A stretch of DNA of 37,516 bases from DASUFP01 sp036274495. GTDB lineage: Bacteria; Bacteroidota; Bacteroidia; AKYH767-A; OLB10. Both the position numbers and the translations under genes were made by a program. The notes beneath the pieces are model-generated. The model was not told the origin of the DNA. It did not search any database and worked only from the letters and a program-made list of their open reading frames with translations. Where the stretch lies: the NCBI GenBank assembly GCA_036274495.1, contig DASUFP010000051.1, positions 1 through 37,516 of the forward strand. The letters run 5' to 3'. The first letter of the stretch is position 1; every line of letters starts with the position of its first letter. This document shows, piece after piece, positions 8,654-16,891 of this stretch.

Positions 8654-9262
8654 ATGTCATCAATTGTATCATATCCTGTTATGGAAACTTTCGCCACTTT
8701 GCAAGGCGAAGGATTTCACACGGGACGAGCCGCCTGGTTTATCAGGCTTGCGGGATGTGATGTCGGATGTGTATGGTGCGATGTAAAAGATTCATGGGGT
8801 GTTAACCCTGAACAATACAGAACCTTAGAGGACCTCATTACTGAGGCTGAAAAGCATAAAGGTAAAATTGTGGTGATCACCGGTGGTGAACCGGCGATGT
8901 ATGATTTGGATCCCCTGATTTCCGGGTTACAGCAAATTGGTTTTAATGTACATTTGGAAACCTCCGGTGCATATCCTGTTAATGGGAATCCCGACTGGAT
9001 TACGGTATCTCCCAAAAAGTTTGTCGCTCCGTTAAAAGAAAACATAGCCAGAGCAAATGAACTTAAGGTTATCGTTTTTAACGACAGCGATTTTCAATGG
9101 GCCCTCACGCATCATCAATACGCTAACGTGAACTGCAAATATTTTTTGCAGCCCGAATTCGGTAAATTCAAAGCCGTTATGCCAAAAATATTGGAATTTA
9201 TAGCTGAAAACCCAAGCTGGCAATTATCCCTTCAAACTCATAAATTCATTGGTATTCCATGA
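8654..9262 (+). CDS. queE: 7-carboxy-7-deazaguanine synthase (radical SAM)
   Basis: Radical SAM enzyme that converts 6-carboxytetrahydropterin to 7-carboxy-7-deazaguanine in queuosine synthesis. The 202-residue protein opens with 'METFATLQGEGFHTGRAAWFIRL', the usual QueE entry, followed by the [4Fe-4S] motif C-DVG-C-VW-C (C35, C39, C42) and 'VVITGGEPAM' for SAM binding. The other queuosine genes (queC, queD, queF) are not in the window. It overlaps the following PorE-like gene by 4 bases (ATGA), an unexpected pairing of tRNA modification with an envelope protein that is probably only translational coupling. Confidence 0.93.
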   Translation: MSSIVSYPVMETFATLQGEGFHTGRAAWFIRLAGCDVGCVWCDVKDSWGVNPEQYRTLEDLITEAEKHKGKIVVITGGEPAMYDLDPLISGLQQIGFNVHLETSGAYPVNGNPDWITVSPKKFVAPLKENIARANELKVIVFNDSDFQWALTHHQYANVNCKYFLQPEFGKFKAVMPKILEFIAENPSWQLSLQTHKFIGIP

Positions 9263-11202
9263 ACATTTCGCGAATTACATGTTTGATTGTTTTTTTATCT
9301 CTGTCTGCCATGGTTATGGGTCAGCCGCGGGGATATTCTACAACAAATAAAAGTGCCATAAAAAATTATGAATCGGCTACTAAACTTTATGATTCTTATC
9401 AAAATCAAAAGGCTGAAGTGGAATTAAAAAAAGCTTTGGAAAAAGATCCGAGATTTATTGAAGCATACATTTTACTTGCTAATGTGTATGTGGATATGAA
9501 CAATTATCCAGCAGCTATCGAGCAATATCTTGCAGCTATTGATGTTAATCCCAATTTTTATCCGACCAATTACTATACACTGGCAAATATTGAACTGAAT
9601 ACAGGAAAATATGAGGATGCTCAACAGCATTATAATAAGTTCCTCTCATTCCCCGGAACCAACCAGGCCTTTCGCTCACAGGCCGAAAGAAAAATCCAAT
9701 CCTGCCGGTTCGCAATAGAGGCATTGAAACATCCGGTACCGTTCAACCCTGAAAATCTTGGAGAAAACATCAACAGCAAATACGATGAATATTTTCCATC
9801 CATTACGGTTGATGACGAAATAATGATCTATACAAGAAACAGACCGGATGTTGAGGGATCAAATCATTACCATGAAGATTTTTATATTTCACATAAAATA
9901 AATGGCAAATGGGGGCCTTCTGAAAACGGAGGAAATCAACTCAATACTACGGGAAATGAGGGAGTGCCTAATTTTTCAACTGATGGGAAAATCGTTTTCT
10001 TCGCCGCGTGCGGACGACCCGACGGAAAAGGATCATGCGATCTTTATTACAGCCGGTTGAATGGTAATGTCTGGAGTAAACCTATTAATCTCGGAAGTCC
10101 TGTAAATACCGGTGCCTGGGAATCACAACCTTCGTTTTCCAGTGACGGCAGAACCCTTTATTTTATCAGAGGTATAGTTACCGGTGAAGGTATCCACGAG
10201 CAAGATATATATGTTACTAAAATTGGGGATGATGGAAGATGGACTGTTCCAGCTAAACTCGACAGTAAAATAAATACCGAAGGGGAGGAAGAATTTGTTT
10301 ACATACACCCCGACGATCAGACACTCTATTTTTCTTCCGATGGTCATGTGGGTATGGGCAACCTGGATATTTATGTTTCAAGGAGGCAGCCGGATGGTTC
10401 CTGGGGAGAACCTCAGGATTTAGGTTATCCCCTTAATACCTGGAGAGACGAAAGGGGTATGCTGGTTGGCCCGAAAGGAGATATAGCTTACATTGCTTCT
10501 GACCGTGAAGGCGGATACGGAGGACTCGATTTGTACAGTTTTGAATTATACAAAGGAGCAAGACCTTTACAGGTTAGTTTTGTGAAAGGTAATGTAATCG
10601 ACAATAAAACAGAAGCACCATTGGAAGCTGCTTATGAGATCATTGATCTTGAAACGGGAAAAACTGTCACAAAAGGATATTCAGATAAGATAACAGGAGA
10701 CTTTTTAGTAACATTAACCGCAGGGAAAGATTACGGACTTAATGTTTCAAAACAGGGGTATTTGTTTTATTCAGATCACTTTTCATGCACCGATCCTGCT
10801 GATATTAAAAATGCTTATAGTTTGAAAGTTAAACTGGAAGCAGCGGAACAAGGAAGCAAAGTTATTTTAAAAAATGTATTTTTTGATACCAACGAATTCG
10901 CTCTTAAGGCATCTTCCAACTCTGAACTCGATAAATTAGTTGCCTTTCTACAATCTAATCCTGGTGTGCTTGTTGAAATAAGCGGGCATACTGACAGCAC
11001 CGGAGATAAGCAGAAAAATAAGATTCTCTCAGAAAACAGGGCCAAAACTGTATATCAATACCTGATCAACAAAGGAATCCCTGCTACCTCAATGAGGTTT
11101 GCAGGCTATGGTGATTCGAAACCCGTTGCAGGTAATGATACAGAAGAGGGTAGAGCTATGAACAGGAGAACTGAGTTTACTATTTTGTCAGTAAAAAATT
11201 AG
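9259..11202 (+). CDS. PorE-like TPR / beta-propeller / CRD / OmpA protein
   Basis: A 647-residue envelope protein with a Sec signal peptide (1-22, cut after 'VMG'). TPR repeats occupy roughly 34-160. A PD40/WD40-like propeller covers ~175-430, with blades recognisable by repeats such as 'PSFSSDGRTLYF' and 'SSDGHVGMGNLDIY'. A carboxypeptidase-regulatory-like beta sandwich lies at ~440-500. A C-terminal OmpA peptidoglycan-binding domain (~538-647) has 'SGHTDSTG' and a closing 'NRRTEF'. This domain order is that of PorE, which anchors the T9SS to peptidoglycan. Bacteroidota have many paralogues of this architecture, so the PorE role is inferred. The T9SS cargo gene at the window start shows the system exists in this organism. 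Confidence 0.82.
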   Translation: MNISRITCLIVFLSLSAMVMGQPRGYSTTNKSAIKNYESATKLYDSYQNQKAEVELKKALEKDPRFIEAYILLANVYVDMNNYPAAIEQYLAAIDVNPNFYPTNYYTLANIELNTGKYEDAQQHYNKFLSFPGTNQAFRSQAERKIQSCRFAIEALKHPVPFNPENLGENINSKYDEYFPSITVDDEIMIYTRNRPDVEGSNHYHEDFYISHKINGKWGPSENGGNQLNTTGNEGVPNFSTDGKIVFFAACGRPDGKGSCDLYYSRLNGNVWSKPINLGSPVNTGAWESQPSFSSDGRTLYFIRGIVTGEGIHEQDIYVTKIGDDGRWTVPAKLDSKINTEGEEEFVYIHPDDQTLYFSSDGHVGMGNLDIYVSRRQPDGSWGEPQDLGYPLNTWRDERGMLVGPKGDIAYIASDREGGYGGLDLYSFELYKGARPLQVSFVKGNVIDNKTEAPLEAAYEIIDLETGKTVTKGYSDKITGDFLVTLTAGKDYGLNVSKQGYLFYSDHFSCTDPADIKNAYSLKVKLEAAEQGSKVILKNVFFDTNEFALKASSNSELDKLVAFLQSNPGVLVEISGHTDSTGDKQKNKILSENRAKTVYQYLINKGIPATSMRFAGYGDSKPVAGNDTEEGRAMNRRTEFTILSVKN

Positions 11203-11228
11203 GCGTCCTGCTTTTTAACAGAACGCCT
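11201..11228 (+). terminator. Hairpin after the PorE-like gene
   Basis: AGGCGT pairs with ACGCCT, followed inside by one mismatch and CTG/CAG, around an 8-base loop rich in T. The left arm begins within the TAG stop. There is no T-run after the stem, so termination strength is uncertain. Confidence 0.5.
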
Positions 11229-11340
11229 GTACTAACAAACCATACAAATGAAATATACACTTTCTTTCAATCCCAATTAAAGATAATCAAAGGGATGAAT
11301 ACTTTGTTCGTTTAATATAACTATGACAAAAAACTGACAG

Positions 11341-12516
11341 TTGGCTGATTTTAACACAAAGGGTACTATAGTGGTTACCTGTTATCCCTATTTATCGGAA
11401 TATCTGGCACAGGAGCTCAATTCCCTGGGCTTCAGCGAGTGTATTGCAGGACCAACTTCTGTTTCAATAACGGGTACACTGTACGATTGTATAGCCTTAA
11501 ATGTAAATCTCAGAACAGCCAGCAGAGTGCTTTTTACGTTGTGGAGTTCTCCCTGTTCCGACCTGCAAAATCTCTATCAGCAGATAACTGATTATAACTG
11601 GGAAAACTATGTAGCTAAATCAGGTTATTTTTCTATAACATCAAGCGCCCGGCATCCTGAAGTAAAAAATACAATGTATTTAAACATGAGGGTTAAAGAT
11701 GCAATCGCTGATCGTTTTATGAGACTGTATAATGTAAGACCTGATTCGGGGTCCGCTAAATCTGGAGTATCGGTTCACATTTTATGGAAGGACAATACCG
11801 TCACTGTATCAATTGATACTTCTGGCGAATCACTTTCAAAACATGGTTATAGGTTGCATCCCGGGAAAGCACCGCTTCAGGAATGTATTGGTGCTGGATT
11901 AATCTTAGCTTCAAAATGGGACAGAAAATCCACATTCATCAATCCCATGTGCGGCAGCGGCACACTTGCCATTGAAGCAGCTCTTATGGTTAAAAGAATT
12001 CCTCCGGGATCATTTAGAACTGAATATGCCTTTAAGCATTTGATTGGTTTTGAAAATAAGATGTACGAACAGATTGTGGAGAAAATTCCCAAGGATTATC
12101 TTAATGCTGATAAACCAATCATTATTGCATCCGACATTAATCCTGACTACATTGAGGCTGCCAAAGCCAACGCTGAAATAGCCGGTGTGGCTGATATGAT
12201 TCAATTTGAATGTTGCGATTTTGCCGAAACAGCTGTTCCCGAAGGAGGCGGTATTGTTATAATAAATCCCCCGTATGGCGAAAGGTTAGGTGAAATTGAT
12301 GACCTGCTGCTGCTCTATAAAAGGATTGGAGAGTTTTTCAAGAAAAAATGCGGAGGCAAATTTGGTTTTGTCCTTACATCCGAGAAGGAACTTGCAGCTC
12401 AAATTGGATTGAAAGCTTCAGCGAGAATCCCAATCATGAATGCCGACATCGAATGTCGATTATTAAAATACGAGCTTTATGCAGGTAGCCGTAAAAAAGT
12501 AAATCCCGACAGCTGA
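11341..12516 (+). CDS. THUMP-domain class I SAM-dependent RNA methyltransferase
   Basis: A 391-residue protein of the RlmL N-terminal-half/TrmN family, which methylates guanine N2 in rRNA or tRNA. The first ~160 residues fit a ferredoxin-like plus THUMP RNA-binding region. The Rossmann core follows, with SAM motif 'NPMCGSGTLAIEAAL' (~201) and catalytic 'NPPYGERL' (309-316). The start is taken as TTG at 11341, giving 'MADFNTKGTIVVTC', because the conserved N-terminal strand begins within a few residues and the first internal ATG is far too late. An ATG at 11323 is in the same frame but is followed by TGA at 11335. The gene's 3' end is built into a terminator hairpin. rRNA or tRNA position is not determinable. 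Confidence 0.85.
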   Translation: MADFNTKGTIVVTCYPYLSEYLAQELNSLGFSECIAGPTSVSITGTLYDCIALNVNLRTASRVLFTLWSSPCSDLQNLYQQITDYNWENYVAKSGYFSITSSARHPEVKNTMYLNMRVKDAIADRFMRLYNVRPDSGSAKSGVSVHILWKDNTVTVSIDTSGESLSKHGYRLHPGKAPLQECIGAGLILASKWDRKSTFINPMCGSGTLAIEAALMVKRIPPGSFRTEYAFKHLIGFENKMYEQIVEKIPKDYLNADKPIIIASDINPDYIEAAKANAEIAGVADMIQFECCDFAETAVPEGGGIVIINPPYGERLGEIDDLLLLYKRIGEFFKKKCGGKFGFVLTSEKELAAQIGLKASARIPIMNADIECRLLKYELYAGSRKKVNPDS

Positions 12517-12534
12517 TCGGGATTTACTTTTTTA
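12492..12534. terminator. Strong bidirectional intrinsic terminator
   Basis: A perfect 18-base stem (TAAAAAAGTAAATCCCGA against TCGGGATTTACTTTTTTA) with loop CAGCTGA. The run of A on one side and T on the other makes it work on both strands. It serves the methyltransferase (+) and the convergent TPR gene that ends the TonB cluster (-). The TGA stop of the methyltransferase is inside the loop. Confidence 0.93.
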
Positions 12535-12545
12535 TGATACAGATT

Positions 12546-14129
12546 TTACTGTTTTTTGTTTAGCAAATTCAGGTTTGTTTTTGCATCCTTATTCTCAGGA
12601 TCAAGTTCAAGAATTTTCTTGTAATAATCTGAAGCCTTGGCAGGGTCATCTTTTTTGACATAATAAAATGCCAGATACTGATACATTTCTATCAGGTCTT
12701 TTTTATTCTTTCCCGGATCAGCAGAAGCTAACGCTTCAGCTTGTTCATAAAACACTTTTGCGCTATCTGATTTTAAGTCCGGATCTAATACTGCATTACA
12801 TCTGCCTCTCCAGAAAAAACCATGATAAGCGGAAGGCTGCATAGATGCCACCATTGCAAACGCCGAATCTGCTTTCTCATACAGTTTAGCATAATAATAA
12901 GAACGTCCCATTAAAAAATAATCAAGTGCAATTGGAGGGGCAGCATCTATCTTCCTTCTATAAGTTTCAGCGCTTTTTTCATAATCACCCATATTGGAAT
13001 ACGACTTTGACATTTCAACTAACGCATCGGTATCAGAAGAATCTGCCTCCCATGCTTGTTCAAAGTACCCGATTGCCAATGAATCCTGTTTGTTTTTTGA
13101 GAGTATTTTGCCATAATACAGATAATCCTGACGAATTAACCGGTCGGATGAACCGTTGTTGAACAGCCTTTGTATGGATTCCAGACTTTCAGGGTATTTA
13201 CCAATTTCATATAAGCTATAGGCTTCGGTACGATTCAGCACAAATGGGTTGATTGCACTTCCTTTAAGTTTAGAAGAAAGCTCGTAACTTATTGCATAAT
13301 CTTTTGCAAGAAAGCATGCATACAGATACTGCGTAAGCAATTGATCCGTTGAATCACTTAAAGTGAGCGTTTTTTCATAGCTGGCCCGGGCATCCTCGTA
13401 TTTTTTTAAGTTAAACTGATAATCACCTTTAAGCTTGTACGCGGGGGAGTAATTGGGGTCTCTTTCAATAGCTTTGTTAATATAATCCATTGCTAATGGA
13501 TAGTTCCTGGCATTCATATACAGCCTTGCTATCCTTACTTCAGGAGCAGGGCTTTCTTTGAACTTGCTTTCAGCATCCTCATATGCTGTCAATGCTTTTC
13601 CGCCACCATCCGGTTTTGTTATTAAAATATCTCCTTTTAGTAAGAAGGCTTCTAACTGTACAGGTTTAATGGTGAGACTTTTTTCTACTGCAGCCAAGGC
13701 CTTATCCGCATCGGGCTTTTCAATCTTGAAATAGGCAACCGCTAATTGATAGTAATACTGAGCACTTTTCGGACCAGCCAATGCCAAAGCAGTTTCGAAA
13801 TTTTTTTGTGCCGTTGAGGGGTCATTTTCCGCCATAGCTACCCAACCTAATCCGATAATATTAGACCAGTTGTCGGTTTTTGCATCTTTACCAGAGGTAA
13901 ATGAAGCAGATGCTTTTTTAGTATCTCCCAGTGACATATTGATATAACCCTGCAGATAATACAACATTCCATTGCCCGGATCTGACTGAAGAGCAGATGC
14001 GATCATTTGATCTGCAGAGTGGTATCTTTCGTTTTCAATCTCATAACGGATTGCAGTTTCATTTTGACTGTATCCGGAAATGGAAGCAAGTGCAAAAAGT
14101 GAAAGGAAGAGAAATCGAATTGTTTTCAT
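12546..14129 (-). CDS. Exported TPR-repeat protein of the TonB cluster
   Basis: A 527-residue protein when started at 'MKTIRFLFLSLFALASISGYSQ', a clean signal peptide. The frame has an ATG six codons earlier (14147) that would overlap the upstream gene, so 14129 is preferred. The mature protein is a near-continuous array of TPR repeats ('A..YF...W..DSSDTDALVEMSKSYSNMGDYEKSAETY' and similar) reaching the C-terminus, with the best repeats near the end. It is expected to be a periplasmic scaffold. It is the last gene of the exbB-exbD-exbD-tonB-tonB-lipoprotein run, 7 bases after the phosphate-binding-like gene. A role linked to the TonB motor is inferred from position only. Confidence 0.83.
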   Translation of the reverse strand: MKTIRFLFLSLFALASISGYSQNETAIRYEIENERYHSADQMIASALQSDPGNGMLYYLQGYINMSLGDTKKASASFTSGKDAKTDNWSNIIGLGWVAMAENDPSTAQKNFETALALAGPKSAQYYYQLAVAYFKIEKPDADKALAAVEKSLTIKPVQLEAFLLKGDILITKPDGGGKALTAYEDAESKFKESPAPEVRIARLYMNARNYPLAMDYINKAIERDPNYSPAYKLKGDYQFNLKKYEDARASYEKTLTLSDSTDQLLTQYLYACFLAKDYAISYELSSKLKGSAINPFVLNRTEAYSLYEIGKYPESLESIQRLFNNGSSDRLIRQDYLYYGKILSKNKQDSLAIGYFEQAWEADSSDTDALVEMSKSYSNMGDYEKSAETYRRKIDAAPPIALDYFLMGRSYYYAKLYEKADSAFAMVASMQPSAYHGFFWRGRCNAVLDPDLKSDSAKVFYEQAEALASADPGKNKKDLIEMYQYLAFYYVKKDDPAKASDYYKKILELDPENKDAKTNLNLLNKKQ

Positions 14130-14136
14130 AGTTATT

Positions 14137-15039
14137 TTAATTTCCATAAATATTAACCGGATGAGGTGGCATATCAGCAGGTGCCAGACCCTCTCGCAGA
14201 ATTATTCTTTGGCCTTTATCAGAATTAACAAAAGCTGTAAATCCGGTTCCTAATCCTGAACGAGCCTCTCTGCTGAGAATGTAAATACCAAGAATCAACG
14301 GATAGGTTCTTTTTGATAATGTTTTAAAGGTTGGAACCACTCCCGCACCTCCTGTACTGTCTGCCACACCAAGCACTTTTGCATTTGGTCCGGGTAAGGT
14401 AGTATCAGATAATAAACTGCTGTAGGGTATCACTCCAATTGCCATTGTATCGGACGATATATAATCTATCACATCATGCACATTTTGAAATGCAAATGAG
14501 TTAGAGGGGTGGATATTGGTAATTCCAAGTTTTTCCAAAAAAAGCTTTGGGATGCTTGACTTAGGATTATCGAATAACAACTTGCGTTTCGGGGTTAATT
14601 TAGAGGTGGAAGAATCAGTTAAAAAACGCTCACGTAATTGATCCAGTGTGAGCACACTATCTGAACATAATTTATTACAAACCAATACCATAGCATCTGC
14701 CCCGATCATGTGAGTTCTTGGGTGAATTTTGATATTCAAGAACCATGCCGAATCAGCAGGGTCTGCTTCCCTGTAACCAATCACCATCCTGATACTGTCT
14801 GACCGCAATCTTGAATAAGCAACTTCTCCAGGATTGTATTCGGTAAGTACAGTTGCATATTTATACAAAGAATTAAATACGAAAACTTGCTGGTCTATTA
14901 AATCCTTAAGTGAACTGTCAACCGCTATGGTAATAATTCCTGCTGTTGGGGTGTCTTTTTCAGGCACCTTATCCCTATTGCAGGAACCAAGTATCCCTAT
15001 TATTAAAATTGAAATAAATACTAATACTAATCCGCGCAT
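14137..15039 (-). CDS. PstS-like substrate-binding lipoprotein
   Basis: A 300-residue predicted lipoprotein. Residues 1-20 form a hydrophobic segment ending in lipobox 'GILGSC' (C20). The mature part resembles the PBP-like/PstS-type fold: 'GIITIAVDSSLKDLIDQQVFVF' at the start, then strands and helices typical of periplasmic binding proteins, with 'IGVIPYSSL' and, near the C-terminus, 'YPLILGIYILSREA' and 'FVNSDKGQRIIL'. The last two strongly recall PstS-family proteins ('YPL...IY......A..F..F..S..GQ.I'). No pstC, pstA or pstB gene is beside it, so it is probably not a transporter subunit in the usual sense. It sits between a TonB gene and a TPR gene. The ligand is unknown. Confidence 0.77.
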   Translation of the reverse strand: MRGLVLVFISILIIGILGSCNRDKVPEKDTPTAGIITIAVDSSLKDLIDQQVFVFNSLYKYATVLTEYNPGEVAYSRLRSDSIRMVIGYREADPADSAWFLNIKIHPRTHMIGADAMVLVCNKLCSDSVLTLDQLRERFLTDSSTSKLTPKRKLLFDNPKSSIPKLFLEKLGITNIHPSNSFAFQNVHDVIDYISSDTMAIGVIPYSSLLSDTTLPGPNAKVLGVADSTGGAGVVPTFKTLSKRTYPLILGIYILSREARSGLGTGFTAFVNSDKGQRIILREGLAPADMPPHPVNIYGN

Positions 15040-15048
15040 AGCGCTAAG

Positions 15049-15861
15049 TCATTTTAAAATTGAAAACTTAATTGGCAGATTAAATCTGACCGGAACAGCC
15101 ATTCCTGCCTGTCTGCCGGGTTTCCAGTCAGGCATTAATTTTACTACTCTCATGGCTTCTTCATCACATCCGCTGCCTATCCCTTTACTAATTTCTATAT
15201 CAGTTACTGAACCGTTGGCATTTACCGTAAAGGCTACATATACAATTCCGGTGGTATTATTACGTTTTGCAATCTCAGGATATCTGATATTATTTTTCAG
15301 GTATTTTGACAGTGCCTCCGGTCCCCCTTTAAAAGATGGAAATACATCCGGAATGATGATATTGTTATGCTGGACAGCTGCTGAAGCAATGCCGGAAATA
15401 GCTGCTTCAACAGAAGATTGGTTGTCCAATGTACCTGAAGTTCCTGTTAAACTGATCTGATTCAATAAATCATCGGGAATGGGATCCGGTTTAGATACAT
15501 CATCAGGTAGTTTTGCAACTACTACCGGATTTGTGATTTCCTTTGGTTTAGCTGTCACTAGCTGTTTTACAGGTTCATGAACTTCAGGAATGAAGGTAAC
15601 CGGTGGGGGAGCAGTAAATTCGATTTGTCCTTTTGGAATTACCGAATACAATGGTCCGGAATAACTGTGTACCGAGTTGTAAATAAATAGTGCGATCAGA
15701 AATCCTGACAGCACAATCAGGGTAATCAAAATTGCAGTTCCCAGAATGTGGCGATGCAGTCTCCTGAGAATATAAGCCCCATAATGTTTGTTAAGTTCTT
15801 CGAAGACCAGGTTAGTCCAACCCGGTGAGAAGATGGATGATTTTGATTGCATAAAATTCAT
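15049..15861 (-). CDS. Energy transducer TonB (second paralogue)
   Basis: A 270-residue TonB-family protein. A short cytoplasmic N-terminus with 'GWTNLVFEELNKHYGAYILRRLHRHILG' precedes one membrane helix (~40-62). A linker with proline-rich 'APPPVTF' follows, and the C-terminal TonB domain (~170-270) has 'FKGGPEALSKYLKNNIRYPEIAKRNNTTGIVYVAFTVNANGSV'. It couples the proton motive force captured by ExbB/ExbD to outer-membrane receptors. It shares its N-terminal motif with the next upstream gene, so the pair arose by tandem duplication. Its linker is much less proline-rich than its partner's. It is separated from that partner by a hairpin and has its own candidate promoter. Confidence 0.92.
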   Translation of the reverse strand: MNFMQSKSSIFSPGWTNLVFEELNKHYGAYILRRLHRHILGTAILITLIVLSGFLIALFIYNSVHSYSGPLYSVIPKGQIEFTAPPPVTFIPEVHEPVKQLVTAKPKEITNPVVVAKLPDDVSKPDPIPDDLLNQISLTGTSGTLDNQSSVEAAISGIASAAVQHNNIIIPDVFPSFKGGPEALSKYLKNNIRYPEIAKRNNTTGIVYVAFTVNANGSVTDIEISKGIGSGCDEEAMRVVKLMPDWKPGRQAGMAVPVRFNLPIKFSILK

Positions 15862-15935
15862 GGCTCTGTTTTATTTTCACGATGAATAATTAGGTCTTAT
15901 TCCATGAACGGATACCAGAATTTTATAGTGCTTAA

Positions 15936-15943
15936 CAAATGTA
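15936..15943 (-). promoter_or_regulatory. -7 promoter box (TACATTTG on minus) for the second tonB
   Basis: Exact TAnnTTTG on the minus strand, 75 bases upstream of the tonB start at 15861 and downstream of the hairpin at 16040-16069. A -33 element is not clear. It could drive tonB, the lipoprotein and the TPR gene separately from the exb genes. Confidence 0.4.
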
Positions 15944-16039
15944 CCTGAGACACAATATGACATAACGGTTATAATTCCGTCGTTACTGTACACAGCAAAA
16001 CATCAGATCCGGCTGATTATATCAAAGAACGATAAACAG

Positions 16040-16069
16040 AAATGACCGGTCCGTGAGAACCGATCATTT
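16040..16069 (-). terminator. Hairpin between the two tonB genes
   Basis: Eleven-base arms (AAATGACCGGT and ACCGATCATTT in plus orientation, one G-T pair) with an 8-base loop, 15 bases after the stop of the first tonB. On the minus strand it is followed by CTGTTTAT, a weak T tail. It may act as a terminator or an attenuating RNA structure. Confidence 0.55.
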
Positions 16070-16084
16070 CATTTACTATACCTT

Positions 16085-16891
16085 TTATTTAAGTGAAAAC
16101 TTAACCGGCAGATTGAACATCACAGTAACAGGATTACCGCTTTGCTTACCGGCTTTCCAGGGTGGCATAGCTTTAACGACCCTGATAGCTTCCTCATCAC
16201 ATCCTCCTCCGATACCTCGAAGGAGTTTAACGTCTGATACAGAACCGTCTTTACCAATGATAAATTGAAGATATACAGTTCCTGTAATTCCATTTTCCCT
16301 TGCAAAGGGAGGATATTTTACATTTTTCTGAAGATAATTTCTTAATTCACCCTCTCCTCCGGGAAACGTGGGCATTTGTTCAACAATGGTGAAGACCTGG
16401 TCAGGTTGTTCAACAACATCATTGCCTTCAAGCAGTGAGTAGTCGACGCCGCTTGTATCTCCTTCTTCCGTTTTAGTGCCTGCTTCAGCGTCCTGCAGCA
16501 AATCTTGCGAAGGCGGTGGCTCCTCCTGAACCTCTTCGTCTTTAACAACTACCGGAGGCGTAAACTTGATAGTGTTTTTTAACGGTGGCGGAGGCTCTAC
16601 CGGTGGGGGAGGAGGTTCATTTTTATCAATCGGCGGCGGTTCGGCAAGTGTAACCTCGTTAGCAGTCACCATTCGATTTTCATCTTCAGCACCACCGAAC
16701 AGTTTGCTCAAAACAGTAGGAATAATAAATGCACCAAAAAAGATAAGAACCGTTATGATAATGGCATTTCCCAATGTTCTTCTGTAAATTCTTCTGAGAA
16801 GAAAGGCGCCATATTTCTGATTTAAATTTTCAAAAACCATGTTAATCCACCCTTCGGTGAAAATGGTATCCTTTGACATCAGGGGTTTCAT
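16085..16891 (-). CDS. tonB: Energy transducer TonB (first paralogue)
   Basis: A 268-residue TonB protein. The N-terminus 'GWINMVFENLNQKYGAFLLRRIYRRTLG' is followed by one transmembrane helix (~42-62). A linker (~85-130) has runs such as 'EPPPPPVEPPPP' that span the periplasm. The C-terminal TonB domain (~170-268) begins 'MPTFPGGEGELRNYLQKNVKYPP' and ends 'PVTVMFNLPVKFSLK'. It overlaps exbD2 by 4 bases (ATGA), so it is the immediate partner of the motor. It is expected to energise TonB-dependent (SusC/FecA-type) receptors, none of which is in the window. Confidence 0.95.
   Translation of the reverse strand: MKPLMSKDTIFTEGWINMVFENLNQKYGAFLLRRIYRRTLGNAIIITVLIFFGAFIIPTVLSKLFGGAEDENRMVTANEVTLAEPPPIDKNEPPPPPVEPPPPLKNTIKFTPPVVVKDEEVQEEPPPSQDLLQDAEAGTKTEEGDTSGVDYSLLEGNDVVEQPDQVFTIVEQMPTFPGGEGELRNYLQKNVKYPPFARENGITGTVYLQFIIGKDGSVSDVKLLRGIGGGCDEEAIRVVKAMPPWKAGKQSGNPVTVMFNLPVKFSLK

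Noticed and set aside
14137..15039. Complete phosphate ABC transporter
   Set aside because: Only the binding-protein-like gene is present; no permease or ATPase gene is in the window.
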